64,000 bases of DNA from an uncultured Lachnospiraceae bacterium (GCA_949948715.1 CATLGW010000005.1:21951-85950); one strand, 5' to 3'; counted from the stretch's first letter, positions 17,796 through 28,715 are shown. Made by a program: numbers and translations. Notes: generated by a model not told the origin, from the sequence alone.

Positions 17796-18827
17796 TCATT
17801 TCTCTGTGGTCTCCCTCCGGAAGAAGACAGGCGGTATCACCTTGTGGACGGGATTTTCTAAGGCGGCGGGCCTTCTTTTCTTCTGCTCGTTCATCTGCTC
17901 CACCAGAAGGCTTACCGCCTCAAATGCCAGCTTGTCGACCTGCTGCCCCATGGTGCTGATGGGCAGCACCGCCTCCCTGGATATGGGGGAGTTGTCAAAT
18001 CCGATGATCAGATAATCCTCCGGCAGACGGCCGTATTTGCGCACCAGAAGATTTAAGAGAACATTTGCGTGGGTGTCGCTGGAGAGGAAGATTCCCTTCT
18101 TAAGGCCGGCGTAGGCGGTCTCCAGGTGCTCAAACAGGGAGGAGATCTGCGCCTCGGCGGACTCGTAGGAAATGCCCAGCTCTCGGATGAGGATCTCGTG
18201 CTTCAGGTCATGCTCCGTGCAGAAATCGGAAAACGCCCGGATGCGCCCGTAGGCGGGAACCTCCTTCGGGGTGGGGGTGTTGATATGGATCAGAACGTCG
18301 CAGCGGTGCCTGGACAGTAGGCTTGTGGCCTGGTAGCCGCCCATGTAGTTGTCCGTGTTCACGCTGCTCACATATTCGTCCTCCCTCTCGATGGTCACGA
18401 TGGGGATGGGAAGCTTTGCCAGTTCCAGGGAGGGCATGGTATGGCTCAATATAATCATGCCCTCGATCTTGTAGGCCAGAAGTTCTCTGATGTACTGTCT
18501 CTCTGTCTCCTCATTCTCATTTCCGATAAACACAAGGAATTTGTATCCGAAGGTCTCATAGGTGGCCAGAATCCGGTTGAGGATCTCCGAATAAAAGTGG
18601 TGGTACAGATCCGGTATGATGATTCCCACGAACTCGGTTTTGCCGTTGGCCAGGATTCGGGCCACCTTGTTCTCCTTGTAATTGAGCTTGACCAAAGCCT
18701 CCGATATGATCTGCTGATTCTCCAGGGTGAGAGAGTCGGGATTGTTGAAATACCGGGATATGGTAGTCTTGGAAAAATTTGTGTATTTTGCAATGTCGTC
18801 AAAGGTTACGTTTTTTTTCTGTGCCAT
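17796..18827 (-). CDS. LacI-family transcriptional regulator
   Basis: VTFDDIAKYTNFSKTTISRYFNNPDSLTLE HTH and periplasmic-binding-like domain. Confidence 0.95.
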   Translation of the reverse strand: MAQKKNVTFDDIAKYTNFSKTTISRYFNNPDSLTLENQQIISEALVKLNYKENKVARILANGKTEFVGIIIPDLYHHFYSEILNRILATYETFGYKFLVFIGNENEETERQYIRELLAYKIEGMIILSHTMPSLELAKLPIPIVTIEREDEYVSSVNTDNYMGGYQATSLLSRHRCDVLIHINTPTPKEVPAYGRIRAFSDFCTEHDLKHEILIRELGISYESAEAQISSLFEHLETAYAGLKKGIFLSSDTHANVLLNLLVRKYGRLPEDYLIIGFDNSPISREAVLPISTMGQQVDKLAFEAVSLLVEQMNEQKKRRPAALENPVHKVIPPVFFRRETTEK

Positions 18828-19051
18828 AATTGCCGTGCCTTTCTCCGGTCAACGGCATTAGATTTTAATGTCGTCGACGATATATCCTGCTTTCATCATA
18901 GCAAAACAGAAAATAAATGGCAAGACGGAATCGGTTAAGTGACCGGTTTTGCAACATTTGCATAATTTGCGGCTCCCGAAATCAGCGTTTTTCACAAAAA
19001 TAAAGTTCCCCGTTGACGTATTTTACCCTAAATGTTACCATATACTTACAA

Positions 19052-19067
19052 AAGTAACCGGTTACTT
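19052..19067. promoter_or_regulatory. LacI-type operator palindrome
   Basis: AAGTAACCGGTTACTT, perfect 16-bp palindrome between lacI-like gene and the sugar operon. Confidence 0.8.
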
Positions 19068-19117
19068 TACCGGTTGCGAAAAAGGTAGGAAAAAGTAGAT
19101 ATGAGGAGGAAAGAGCA

Positions 19118-20488
19118 ATGAAAAGAAAAGCGGTATCACGCATTTCGCTGGGACTTTCACTGGCGCTTCTGTCAACCGCGCTGTCAGGGTGCACCTTCGG
19201 TTTCGCAAGTGATCCGGACGACCCCAACGAGGCGGTAAAGGAAGAAACCATCGACACCTCGGTGGACACCTTCCAGTATGACAGCTCTCTGGAGGGGACT
19301 CAGATCACGCTGTTAAACACAAAGGCGGAAATCCAGGTGGCCCTTGAGAAGGTGGGAGCTGTCTTTGAGGAGCGGTCGGGAGTCCATGTGGAGGTCATGC
19401 CGGTGACGGACGGAGATTCGCCCTACACCAAGATGGTCAGCCTGTACAATTCGGGGAATCCCCCTACTTTGTCCATCCTGGACACCACGGATGTAATAGC
19501 CCTGGCCCAGGAGAAGGCGGCAGACCTGTCGGAGGAGGCCTGGATCGCGGAGGCGGAGGGGTATCTCACGGAGGTAAACGGAAAGGTCTACAGTCTGCCT
19601 CTGTGTATTGAGGGCAGAGGAATTATCTACAACAAGACCGTCATCGAGGAGACGCTGGGAGAGCCCTTTGATCCGGCTTCCATCTCCACCCTGGAGGAGT
19701 TTGAGGCTCTGCTTAAGAGACTGGCAGCGGCGGGAATGGAGAGGCCTCTTTCCCTGGCGAAGGAGGACTGGTCCCTGGGGGCCCATCAGCTCCAGTACAT
19801 CTACGAGACCTATGACGGCACCTCCGAGGGAGCCCGGGAAGTGATCGAGCAGATCAAGGCAGGGGAGCTTGACCTGGCAGGCTATGACCGTTTGAACGAG
19901 TTTCTCAATGCCTTTGACATTTTGAAGCAGTACAATGTGTCCGCCAAGGATCCTCTGGGGGCGGATTACGACGAGATGGCCATCGATCTGGCGGACGGCA
20001 AGACGGCCCTGTGGTTCAACGGGAACTGGGCGTGGCCGAACCTGGCGGAGGCGGGGGCCGAGACCGAGGACGAATACGGCTTCCTGCCCTATTTCCTGAA
20101 CAATGATCCCACGGATTTTGCCAATCAGATGATTCAGGGCTCTCCCTCCAAGCAGGTGATGCTGGACGGGCAGATGGCCACGGAGAAGCAGCAGGCCGCC
20201 GCCAAGGAGTTTTTAAACTGGCTGGTCTACAGTGAGATCGGACAGCAGATGTTAGCCAGGACCTGCAATATCATTCCGCCCTTTCAGAACAACCCTTACG
20301 AGCCGGCGGACCCCCTTAGCCGGGATATCTATGAGAAGGTGCATCAGGGAATGGCGTTCAACGCTTCCGCCATTGTGCCCAACGACCACTGGGCCATTTT
20401 GGGGGCGGCCATGCAGAAATACCTGGCGGGCCGCAGTGACAGGCAGGAGCTCACGGAATCCATCCAGGCCTATTGGGATGAGCAGTAA
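19118..20488 (+). CDS. ABC transporter sugar-binding lipoprotein
   Basis: Lipobox LSGC; extracellular solute-binding family 1 pattern. Confidence 0.93.
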   Translation: MKRKAVSRISLGLSLALLSTALSGCTFGFASDPDDPNEAVKEETIDTSVDTFQYDSSLEGTQITLLNTKAEIQVALEKVGAVFEERSGVHVEVMPVTDGDSPYTKMVSLYNSGNPPTLSILDTTDVIALAQEKAADLSEEAWIAEAEGYLTEVNGKVYSLPLCIEGRGIIYNKTVIEETLGEPFDPASISTLEEFEALLKRLAAAGMERPLSLAKEDWSLGAHQLQYIYETYDGTSEGAREVIEQIKAGELDLAGYDRLNEFLNAFDILKQYNVSAKDPLGADYDEMAIDLADGKTALWFNGNWAWPNLAEAGAETEDEYGFLPYFLNNDPTDFANQMIQGSPSKQVMLDGQMATEKQQAAAKEFLNWLVYSEIGQQMLARTCNIIPPFQNNPYEPADPLSRDIYEKVHQGMAFNASAIVPNDHWAILGAAMQKYLAGRSDRQELTESIQAYWDEQ

Positions 20489-20615
20489 AAGCTTGAGCAT
20501 CTGCCCGGACAGCGCCCAGAACAATGACCGGCTATGCCTTTCAGCCGGGCCATGTTCTGCCAGGCAAGGCGCAGGAAGGGAAGATGCGGAACTATATTAG
20601 TAGGAGGATAAGGAT

Positions 20616-21488
20616 ATGAAATCAAAAAGTAATGGGAAGGATTTCTGCATATTTGCATTGCCCGGGCTGTTCTGCTTTCTGGCGGTTCTCATCGTTCCCT
20701 TTCTCTACGGCGTGTATCTGACGCTCACGGACTGGAACGGCGTATCCCAGGAGAAAAACTTTACGGGGCTTAAAAATTTTGCGGCGGTGATGCGGGACGG
20801 TCAGTTTTGGAGCTCGCTGCTTCTGACCTTTAAATATGTGATCTTTGTGGTGGTGATCGTGAATGTGCTTGCCTTCGGAATCGCATGGCTTCTGACCCGG
20901 GGCATGAAAGGGCAGAACTTTTTCCGGGCCGGGTTTTTTACTCCGAACCTGATCGGAGGCATTGTGCTGGGATATATCTGGCAGTTTGTGTTTTCCAGAG
21001 TGTTCGTGAGCATAGGCGAGGCCACGGGATGGAGTATGTTCGAGGCCTCCTGGCTCTCGGATCCGGGAAAGGCCTTCGCGGCCTTGGTGCTGGTGAGTGT
21101 GTGGCAGCTTTCCGGGTACATGATACTGATCTATGTGGCAGGGTTCATGGGGCTCTCCGAGGATGTGATGGAGGCGGCCAGCATAGACGGGGCGGCGGGT
21201 TTGGTCAAGCTGAAGAATATAATCATGCCCCTGATGATGTCCTCCATCACCATCTGTCTGTTTTTGACCCTCTCCCGGGCGTTCATGGTGTATGACGTGA
21301 ACCTTTCCCTCACCGGGGGGGCGCCCTACGGAACCACGGAGATGGCGGCCATGCATGTGTATGAGAAGGCCTTCACCTCCAGGCAGTTCGGGGTAGGCCA
21401 GGCGGAGGCCCTGATTTTGTTTGTGATTACCGCGTGCATCAGCGGACTTCAGGTATATCTGACCAAGAGAAAGGAGGTCGAGGCGTAA
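20616..21488 (+). CDS. ABC sugar transporter permease (MalF/UgpA-like)
   Basis: Six TM; EAASIDGAAGLVKLKNIIMPLM motif. Confidence 0.94.
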   Translation: MKSKSNGKDFCIFALPGLFCFLAVLIVPFLYGVYLTLTDWNGVSQEKNFTGLKNFAAVMRDGQFWSSLLLTFKYVIFVVVIVNVLAFGIAWLLTRGMKGQNFFRAGFFTPNLIGGIVLGYIWQFVFSRVFVSIGEATGWSMFEASWLSDPGKAFAALVLVSVWQLSGYMILIYVAGFMGLSEDVMEAASIDGAAGLVKLKNIIMPLMMSSITICLFLTLSRAFMVYDVNLSLTGGAPYGTTEMAAMHVYEKAFTSRQFGVGQAEALILFVITACISGLQVYLTKRKEVEA

Positions 21489-22348
21489 TGGCACAGACAC
21501 AGGTGGGTGGAAACAGGAAAAAAGCCGGCAATCTGCTGTCCTTCTTAATTTTGATCGCGGTGTTTATCGCGTTCATGTTCCCCTTCGTCATGGTGGTGAT
21601 CAACTCCTTAAAGCAGAAGAGGGACATTATCAAAAGCCCCTTCTCCTGGCTTTTCACCATCAAGGGACTGTCCTTCGACAACTTTGTCAAGGCCTTTACC
21701 CAGATGGATTTCCTCAATGCGTTTATGAATTCTCTGATCGTCACCGTCTCGTCTACGGTGCTGGTGACGGTGCTGGCCTCCATGCTGGCGTACTATATTG
21801 TCCGTCACAAAAATAAGCTGTCCCAGGTGATGTTCGCCCTGATGGTGGCGTCCATGATCATACCCTTCCAGGCGATCATGATCCCCCTGGTGAGCATATA
21901 CGGGGGCACCTTGAACATACTGAACCACAGACTGACGCTGATTTTCATGCACACCGGATTCTCCATGGCCATGTCCGTGTTTATGTTCCACGGATTTATC
22001 AACGGAAATATTCCCATCGCCCTGGAGGAGGCGGCTTACATCGACGGCTGCACCCATGTGCAGACTTATTTCGGAATTGTGTTCCCGTTGCTCAAACCCA
22101 TTATCTCCACCATGGTGATCTTAAACGCGCTGGCTTTCTGGAATGACTTCCTGCTGCCGTCGCTGGTGCTGACGGACAAAAAGCTTTTGACGCTGCCTCT
22201 GTCCACCTACAGCTTTTACGGGACCTATTCCGCGGATTACGGCACCATTATGGCAGGGCTTCTGCTGTGCGTCATTCCCATTCTGGTGCTGTATGTGGTG
22301 CTGCAGAAGCAGATTATCAACGGCGTGGTAGCGGGCGCGGTGAAATAA
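21488..22348 (+). CDS. ABC sugar transporter permease (MalG/UgpE-like)
   Basis: EEAAYIDGCTHVQTYFGIVFPLLKP motif; multi-TM. Confidence 0.94.
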   Translation: MAQTQVGGNRKKAGNLLSFLILIAVFIAFMFPFVMVVINSLKQKRDIIKSPFSWLFTIKGLSFDNFVKAFTQMDFLNAFMNSLIVTVSSTVLVTVLASMLAYYIVRHKNKLSQVMFALMVASMIIPFQAIMIPLVSIYGGTLNILNHRLTLIFMHTGFSMAMSVFMFHGFINGNIPIALEEAAYIDGCTHVQTYFGIVFPLLKPIISTMVILNALAFWNDFLLPSLVLTDKKLLTLPLSTYSFYGTYSADYGTIMAGLLLCVIPILVLYVVLQKQIINGVVAGAVK

Positions 22349-22359
22349 GGGAGAAAACT

Positions 22360-23685
22360 ATGAGGAAAAACACACTGCATTTGAAGGCCCCGGGGAACTG
22401 GCTCAACGACCCCAACGGATTTATCTATTATAAAGGGAAATACCATCTGTTCTACCAGCATTTTCCCTATGCGCCTGTGTGGGGAACCATGCACTGGGGC
22501 CATGCGGTGAGCGAGGATCTGGTGCACTGGGAGCATCAGGACATCGCGCTGTTTCCCACGAAGGAGTACGACAAAAACGGAGTTTTCTCGGGCAGCGCCC
22601 TGGAGAAGGAGGGCAGGCTCTTCCTCTACTACTCGGCGGTGCGGTATCTGGAGACGGACCGGGAGGATATCCACAGAGCGGTGAAGGACCGCTACGAGAC
22701 CAGCCAGGCCATGCTGATTTCGGAGGACGGACTCCACTTTGACAACTGGGGAGCCAAGAGGCAGATACTTCCTGTGAGCCGGGACGAGGCCCTGGCCCAC
22801 AGGACCCACACCAGGGACCCGAAGGTGTGGCGGGAGGGAGAGTGCTATTATATGGCCCTGGGCAGCACCTTCTTGGAAAAGGAGGGGCGGGTGCTCTTTT
22901 ACCGAAGCTTGGACGGGGAGCGCTGGGAGTATGCCAGCCAGTGCAGGGACGAGAGGCTGGGGCGAATTGTGGAATGCCCGGATGTGTTCAGACTGGGGGA
23001 CAGAGATGTCTTTCTGGCCTCCCTCATGTATGTCGGCAGGGCGCAGGAGGGGTATGAGCATCTGTCGGTCTGCGGTTTGGCGGAATTTGACAGAAAAACC
23101 TGTGAGCTGACGCTGCCCGGGGAACTGAGGCTTGTGGATTACGGGAAGGATCTGTATGCTCCCCAGACCGCCCTGGACGAGGACGGCAGACGGGTGATGA
23201 TAGGATGGATGCGGATGCCCGGGGCCGTGGAGGGAGAGGAGAAGCCCTGGAACGGGATGATGTGTCTCCCCAGGGTGGTGGAGGAAAAGGACGGGCATAT
23301 TTTCTTCCGGGTACATCCTCAGGCGGACCGGGCCTTTTCCGAAAAATGTCAGGAGAGCAGGCTGCTGCCGGGGGACGCTCCCTGTCGGATACGGACGACT
23401 CTGGGGGAGGGGGAAAGCCTGGATATCGGCGGCTTTCTCATCCGGATGGAGGAGGGCTGTGTGAGGACGGACAGGAGCAGGGTGTTTCGGGGATTTTCCG
23501 GGGCAGCCCTGGACTGCGCCGCCCCAAAGAGCCCGGGGCGCTGCAGCCTGGATATCTTCGTGGATCCCAATTTGATCGAAGTTTTCATCAACGACGGGGA
23601 ATATGTGATCAGCAATGTGGTGTACGGCCTGGGAAATCACATTGCCGGGAATATAAATGAAATTTGTACGGAAAATAAGAAATAG
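22360..23685 (+). CDS. GH32 beta-fructofuranosidase/sucrose(-6-phosphate) hydrolase
   Basis: NWLNDPNG, THTRDPKV, VECPDVF catalytic motifs. Confidence 0.95.
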   Translation: MRKNTLHLKAPGNWLNDPNGFIYYKGKYHLFYQHFPYAPVWGTMHWGHAVSEDLVHWEHQDIALFPTKEYDKNGVFSGSALEKEGRLFLYYSAVRYLETDREDIHRAVKDRYETSQAMLISEDGLHFDNWGAKRQILPVSRDEALAHRTHTRDPKVWREGECYYMALGSTFLEKEGRVLFYRSLDGERWEYASQCRDERLGRIVECPDVFRLGDRDVFLASLMYVGRAQEGYEHLSVCGLAEFDRKTCELTLPGELRLVDYGKDLYAPQTALDEDGRRVMIGWMRMPGAVEGEEKPWNGMMCLPRVVEEKDGHIFFRVHPQADRAFSEKCQESRLLPGDAPCRIRTTLGEGESLDIGGFLIRMEEGCVRTDRSRVFRGFSGAALDCAAPKSPGRCSLDIFVDPNLIEVFINDGEYVISNVVYGLGNHIAGNINEICTENKK

Positions 23686-23734
23686 AGCCGCAGCCAAATT
23701 GCGGGAGAGAACGGGCGGGACAAGGAGAGAAAAA

Positions 23735-25909
23735 ATGGCGATTATATTTGATGAGGAGAGGCAGGTATTTTCACTGCACACGAAGAACACCACCTATCAG
23801 ATGATGGCGGACCGATATGGGTATCTGCTGCATTTGTATTACGGAAAAAGGGTGGATGACCCCATGGAGTATATGCTCACCTATTTTGACAGGGGTTTTT
23901 CCGGCAATCCCTATGATGCCGGCAGGGACCGAACCTATTCCCTGGATGTGCTGCCCCAGGAGTTTCCCGTGCTGGGTGTCGGGGATTACCGAAGCGCGGC
24001 TTTTAAGGTCCGGGAAGAGAACGGATGTTACGGATGTGACCTGCGCTATAAAGGGCACCGCGTATTAAATGAAAAGTACAGACTGCCGGGCCTGCCGGCA
24101 GTATATGGAGAGCAGATACAGACCTTGGAAATCCTGCTGGAGGATGAGCGCCTGGGGCTGGAGGTGACGCTTCTGTACGGCGTGATTGAGGAATGCGATA
24201 TACTCACCAGGAGCGTCAAAATTCAAAATGTCTCGGGAGAGCGGGTTTATCTGGAAAAGGTATCCAGCGCCTGCCTGGATTTCCTCTACGGAAGATATGA
24301 TTTTCTCACATTTTATGGCAGACACGCCATGGAGCGGAATAGACAGCGGATGCCTGTGGCTCACGGAAAGCAGTCTGTGGGAAGTACCAGGGGATGCTCC
24401 GGCCATCAGTACAATCCCTTTGTGATCCTGGCCCACTCCGATGCCACGGAGAGCGCCGGGGAATGCTACGGGGTCTCCTTTGTGTACAGCGGAAGCTTCA
24501 CCGCGGAGGTGGAGGCGGATCAGTTTAACCAGATCCGTCTAATCATGGGAATTTCCGAGGAACAGTTTTCCTATCCCCTGGAACGGGGAGAGACCTTCTA
24601 TGCTCCGGAGGCGGCGCTGTCCTACTCCGCGGAGGGGCTTGGGGAGTTGTCCCATCATTTTCACCGGTGCATCAGGGAGCATATCTGCCGGGGAAAATAC
24701 AAGGATCAGGTGAGGCCGGTTTTGGTGAACAGTTGGGAGGCCTGCTACTTTGACTTCGACGGGGACGCCATTGTGAGGCTGGCAAAGCAGGCGGCGCAGC
24801 TTGGGATAGAGCTGGTGGTGATGGACGACGGCTGGTTTGGCCGCAGGGAGGACGACAATTCCTCTCTGGGAGACTGGGATGTGAACGAGGGAAAGCTGGG
24901 CTGTTCCCTTCAGGAGCTGTCGAAAAGAATCCATGAGACGGGTCTGCAGTTTGGGATTTGGATTGAGCCGGAGATGGTTTCCGAGGACAGCGAGCTGTAC
25001 CGCAGACATCCGGAGTGGGCCATGCAGATACCGGGGAAGCCTCCGGTGAGAGGCCGCAATCAGCTTGTGCTGGACTTTGCCAATCCCGAGGTGGTGGGCT
25101 ACATCTATGAGAAGATAAGAGATGTTTTGATACAGGGTAATGTGGAATATGTAAAATGGGACATGAACCGCTCTCTTGCGGATGTCTTCTCGGGGAGAGC
25201 GGACTGGCAGGGCAAGGTTCTGTATGATTATATGCTGGGTGTGTATTCTCTGCTGGAGCGGCTGACGGCGGAATTCCCGGATGTATTGTGGGAGGGCTGT
25301 TCCGGGGGAGGCGGACGGTTTGACATGGGAATGCTTTTTTACACACCCCAGATTTGGTGCAGTGACAACACGGATGCGATTGACCGGGTGCGCATTCAAT
25401 ATGGGACCTCCTTCGGATATCCATTGTCCGCCATGGGCTCCCATGTGTCCGCCGTGCCCAACCATCAGACGGGGAGAGTCACGGATATGCGTACCAGAGG
25501 CGTGGTGGCCATGACGGGAGCCTTTGGATACGAGCTGGATCTGGGGAAGCTGGACGAAGAGGAAAAGAGACAGGTGCGGGAGCAGGTGGCCATGTATCAC
25601 AAGGTGGCTCCCCTGCTCTTACACGGGCGATATTACAGGCTGAGCGATCCCTTCACGGATGCGCTGGGGGCCTGGATGGTGGTGGATGAGGAGAAAAAGC
25701 ATGCGCTGTGCAGCGTGGTATGCCTGGAAAATCACGCCAATATGCCGGTGGCCTACGTGAGACTGCAGGGACTTTCAAGGAACGGTAAATACCGGGATCA
25801 GGAGACGGGGAAGGTGTACTCCGGCGCGGCGCTGATGTCCTGCGGCATACCGGTATTGACGGAATTTGGCGAGTACCGGTCCTGGCAGATTCTCCTGGAG
25901 AAAATGTGA
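23735..25909 (+). CDS. GH36 alpha-galactosidase
   Basis: VVMDDGWFG, GIWIEPEMVSEDSELY, VKWDMNRSL, WEGCSGGGGRFDMGML. Confidence 0.96.
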   Translation: MAIIFDEERQVFSLHTKNTTYQMMADRYGYLLHLYYGKRVDDPMEYMLTYFDRGFSGNPYDAGRDRTYSLDVLPQEFPVLGVGDYRSAAFKVREENGCYGCDLRYKGHRVLNEKYRLPGLPAVYGEQIQTLEILLEDERLGLEVTLLYGVIEECDILTRSVKIQNVSGERVYLEKVSSACLDFLYGRYDFLTFYGRHAMERNRQRMPVAHGKQSVGSTRGCSGHQYNPFVILAHSDATESAGECYGVSFVYSGSFTAEVEADQFNQIRLIMGISEEQFSYPLERGETFYAPEAALSYSAEGLGELSHHFHRCIREHICRGKYKDQVRPVLVNSWEACYFDFDGDAIVRLAKQAAQLGIELVVMDDGWFGRREDDNSSLGDWDVNEGKLGCSLQELSKRIHETGLQFGIWIEPEMVSEDSELYRRHPEWAMQIPGKPPVRGRNQLVLDFANPEVVGYIYEKIRDVLIQGNVEYVKWDMNRSLADVFSGRADWQGKVLYDYMLGVYSLLERLTAEFPDVLWEGCSGGGGRFDMGMLFYTPQIWCSDNTDAIDRVRIQYGTSFGYPLSAMGSHVSAVPNHQTGRVTDMRTRGVVAMTGAFGYELDLGKLDEEEKRQVREQVAMYHKVAPLLLHGRYYRLSDPFTDALGAWMVVDEEKKHALCSVVCLENHANMPVAYVRLQGLSRNGKYRDQETGKVYSGAALMSCGIPVLTEFGEYRSWQILLEKM

Positions 25910-25927
25910 ATCGGAGGTAAGTAAGCG

Positions 25928-26893
25928 ATGAAAAAATATGATGTGGTGGCGCTGGGGGAATTGTTGATGGACATGACGGACAACGGGGTGTCCGCCCAGG
26001 GGAATACGCTGTTTGAGGCCAATCCCGGCGGGGCGCCCTGCAATGTCCTCGCCCTGCTTGCCGGTCTGTCACATCGGACCGCCTTCATCGGCAAGGTGGG
26101 GGAGGATCTGTTCGGAAGGAAGCTTAAGGGGGCCCTGGAGGAGCTGGGGATCGACTCCTCGGGCCTGTGTGTGGACCCGAAGTGCAGAACCACCTTGGCC
26201 TTTGTGGAGACAAAGGCGGACGGGGACAGGGACTTTTCCTTTTACAGAAATCCCGGCGCGGATATGATGCTTGAGAAGAGTGATATTCGGGAAGAACTGC
26301 TGTGCGAGACACAGATCTTTCACTTCGGCACCTTGTCCATGACCCATGAGGGGGTGAGGGAGGCCACCCGCCATGCGGCGGAGTGCGCCAAGGCCCGGGG
26401 AGCGCTTATCTCCTTTGATCCCAATATCAGGGAGCCTTTGTGGGATTCCATGGAGGAGGCCAGGAAACAGACGGAGTACGGACTCGGAATCTGCGATATT
26501 TTGAAAATTTCCGACAACGAGATTACCTGGCTCACGGGGGAGGAGGATTACGACAGGGGTGTGGAGTGGATCCGGGAGAGGTATTATGTCCCTCTCATAC
26601 TTGTCTCCATGGGAAAGGCCGGGAGCCGGGCATATTATAAGGATCTGGCGGTGGAGCGGCCGGCGTTTCTTCAGGAGGGAACCATAGAGACCACGGGAGC
26701 GGGAGACACCTTTATGGGCTGCATGCTTCATGGGGTGCTGCGCACGGGACTGGAGGGGCTGACGGAGGAGTCTCTGGGGGAGATGCTTACCTTTGCCAAC
26801 GCCGCGGCCTCTTTGGTAACCACCAGGAAGGGGGCGCTGCGGGTGATGCCGAAGGAGCAGGAAATCCGGAAGGTGGTGAGCAGCCGTGGGTAA
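25928..26893 (+). CDS. PfkB-family carbohydrate kinase, probable fructokinase
   Basis: NPGGAPCNVLALLAGL, GKVGEDLFG, ETTGAGDTFMGCML. Confidence 0.92.
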   Translation: MKKYDVVALGELLMDMTDNGVSAQGNTLFEANPGGAPCNVLALLAGLSHRTAFIGKVGEDLFGRKLKGALEELGIDSSGLCVDPKCRTTLAFVETKADGDRDFSFYRNPGADMMLEKSDIREELLCETQIFHFGTLSMTHEGVREATRHAAECAKARGALISFDPNIREPLWDSMEEARKQTEYGLGICDILKISDNEITWLTGEEDYDRGVEWIRERYYVPLILVSMGKAGSRAYYKDLAVERPAFLQEGTIETTGAGDTFMGCMLHGVLRTGLEGLTEESLGEMLTFANAAASLVTTRKGALRVMPKEQEIRKVVSSRG

Positions 26894-28715
26894 GGAGAAG
26901 GAAGATTTCACAAAGAGGCTTGAGAGACATCACGACGAGCTGCGCTGGCTCTATATGGAGCTGTATGGGAACGGATCCATGTTTGCGGAGCTGTGTGATC
27001 AGATGGGCCGTTTTTACCGGGAGCGCAGGGAGGCGCTTAGGGAGAGGGACGCCCGCAGGGAGGCTGACCCTGGCTGGTACAGAAAGAACGATATGTTGGG
27101 AATGATGTTCTATATCGACAATTTCGCGGGCCATTTAAAGGGAGTGGAGGAAAAGCTGGAATATATTGAGCGCTGCAGCGTGAATTATATCCATCTGATG
27201 CCCTTTCTGGACACGGTGGAGGGCCGTTCCGACGGCGGGTACGCGGTGAAGGATTTCAGAAAGGTGCAGGAGAAGCTGGGGTCCATGGAGGATCTGGAAA
27301 GCCTGACGGAGGCCTGCCATAAGAGAGAGATCAATGTCTGCATGGATTTTGTGATGAACCATACCTCCGAGGACCACGAGTGGGCCAGAAGGGCCAGGCG
27401 GGGGGAGGGAGAGTACATGAGCCGGTACTTTTTCTTCGACAACTGGGAGGAGCCCTCCCGGTATGAGAGAACGGTTCCCCAGGTCTTTCCCACAACGGCC
27501 CCGGGAAACTTTACTTATCTGGCCGATGCCGGTCACTATGTCATGACCTCCTTTTATCCCTATCAGTGGGATTTGAACTACAGGAACCCCAGGGTTTTTA
27601 ATGAGATGATGTACAATTTTCTGTATCTGGCCAACAGGGGCGTTGACATCATCCGCATCGATGCGGTGCCTTATATCTGGAAGGAGCTGGGCACTCAGTG
27701 TCGAAACCTCCCCCAGGTCCACACCATTGTGCGCATGATGCGTATGATCAGTGAGGTGGTCTGCCCCTCCGTCCTTCTGCTGGGGGAGGTGGTAATGGAG
27801 CCGGAGAAGGTGGCTCCCTATTTCGGCACGGTGGAGAAGCCGGAATGTCATATGCTCTACAATGTCACCACCATGGCCACTACCTGGCACACGGTGGCCA
27901 CCAGGGATGCGGGGCTTTTGAAACGGCAGCTCGACACGGTGAGCGCCCTTCCCAAGGAATACCTCTTCTTAAATTACCTTCGGTGCCACGACGATATCGG
28001 CTGGGGGCTGGACTATAAGGCTCTGGCCAAGGAAGGAATCGGGGAGCGCTCCCACAAGCAGTACCTGAACGATTATTTCCAGGGATTGGCGGGGGAGAGC
28101 AGCAGCAGAGGAGAACTCTACAATGCCGACCCCGTCACCGGGGACGCCAGGTTCTGCGGGACCACCGCCTCCATGTGCGGCATTGAGAAGGCGGGATTTG
28201 AGAAGGATCCGGAGGCCATGGAGCGGGCCCTTCGGCTGGACCTGATGCTTCACGCCTATATGTTCATGCAGTCGGGGATTCCGGTGCTGTACAGCGGGGA
28301 TGAGATCGGTCAGATCAATGATTACAGCTATAAGGAGGATCCCTTAAAGGCGGCGGACTCCCGATATCTTCACCGGGGAAAAATGAACTGGGAGCTGGTG
28401 GAAAATATCAAAAAGCCGGGGACGGTGGAGGCGGAAATTTTTTCCGGACTCAAAAAGCTTCTGCAGATCCGCAGGTCGGAGAGCGTGTTTGTTTCCCATG
28501 CGGATATGCGCACGATTGAGACGGGGGACCGCTCCGTGCTGTGTATCGGCAGGTATTACGGGGGAGAGACGGTGATCGGGCTGTTTAATTTCAGCGAGGC
28601 CGACAGACAGATTCGGCTGGGCCAGGGGGAGTGCACGGAGCTTGTCACCGGCAGGAAAATACGGACGGAAGAGCTGAAACTGGCGGGATATGGTTTTTAC
28701 TATCTGAAGAAATAA
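26886..28715 (+). CDS. GH13 amylosucrase-like (GH13_4) sucrose-active enzyme
   Basis: GTG start overlapping the kinase stop; GVDIIRIDAVPYIWKELG, LLLGEVVMEPEKVAPYFG, LNYLRCHDDIGWG. Confidence 0.85.
   Translation: MGKEKEDFTKRLERHHDELRWLYMELYGNGSMFAELCDQMGRFYRERREALRERDARREADPGWYRKNDMLGMMFYIDNFAGHLKGVEEKLEYIERCSVNYIHLMPFLDTVEGRSDGGYAVKDFRKVQEKLGSMEDLESLTEACHKREINVCMDFVMNHTSEDHEWARRARRGEGEYMSRYFFFDNWEEPSRYERTVPQVFPTTAPGNFTYLADAGHYVMTSFYPYQWDLNYRNPRVFNEMMYNFLYLANRGVDIIRIDAVPYIWKELGTQCRNLPQVHTIVRMMRMISEVVCPSVLLLGEVVMEPEKVAPYFGTVEKPECHMLYNVTTMATTWHTVATRDAGLLKRQLDTVSALPKEYLFLNYLRCHDDIGWGLDYKALAKEGIGERSHKQYLNDYFQGLAGESSSRGELYNADPVTGDARFCGTTASMCGIEKAGFEKDPEAMERALRLDLMLHAYMFMQSGIPVLYSGDEIGQINDYSYKEDPLKAADSRYLHRGKMNWELVENIKKPGTVEAEIFSGLKKLLQIRRSESVFVSHADMRTIETGDRSVLCIGRYYGGETVIGLFNFSEADRQIRLGQGECTELVTGRKIRTEELKLAGYGFYYLKK

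Noticed and set aside
22237-23793. 518-aa minus-strand ORF
   Set aside because: Fully antisense to the GH32 gene with clear catalytic motifs; shadow ORF.
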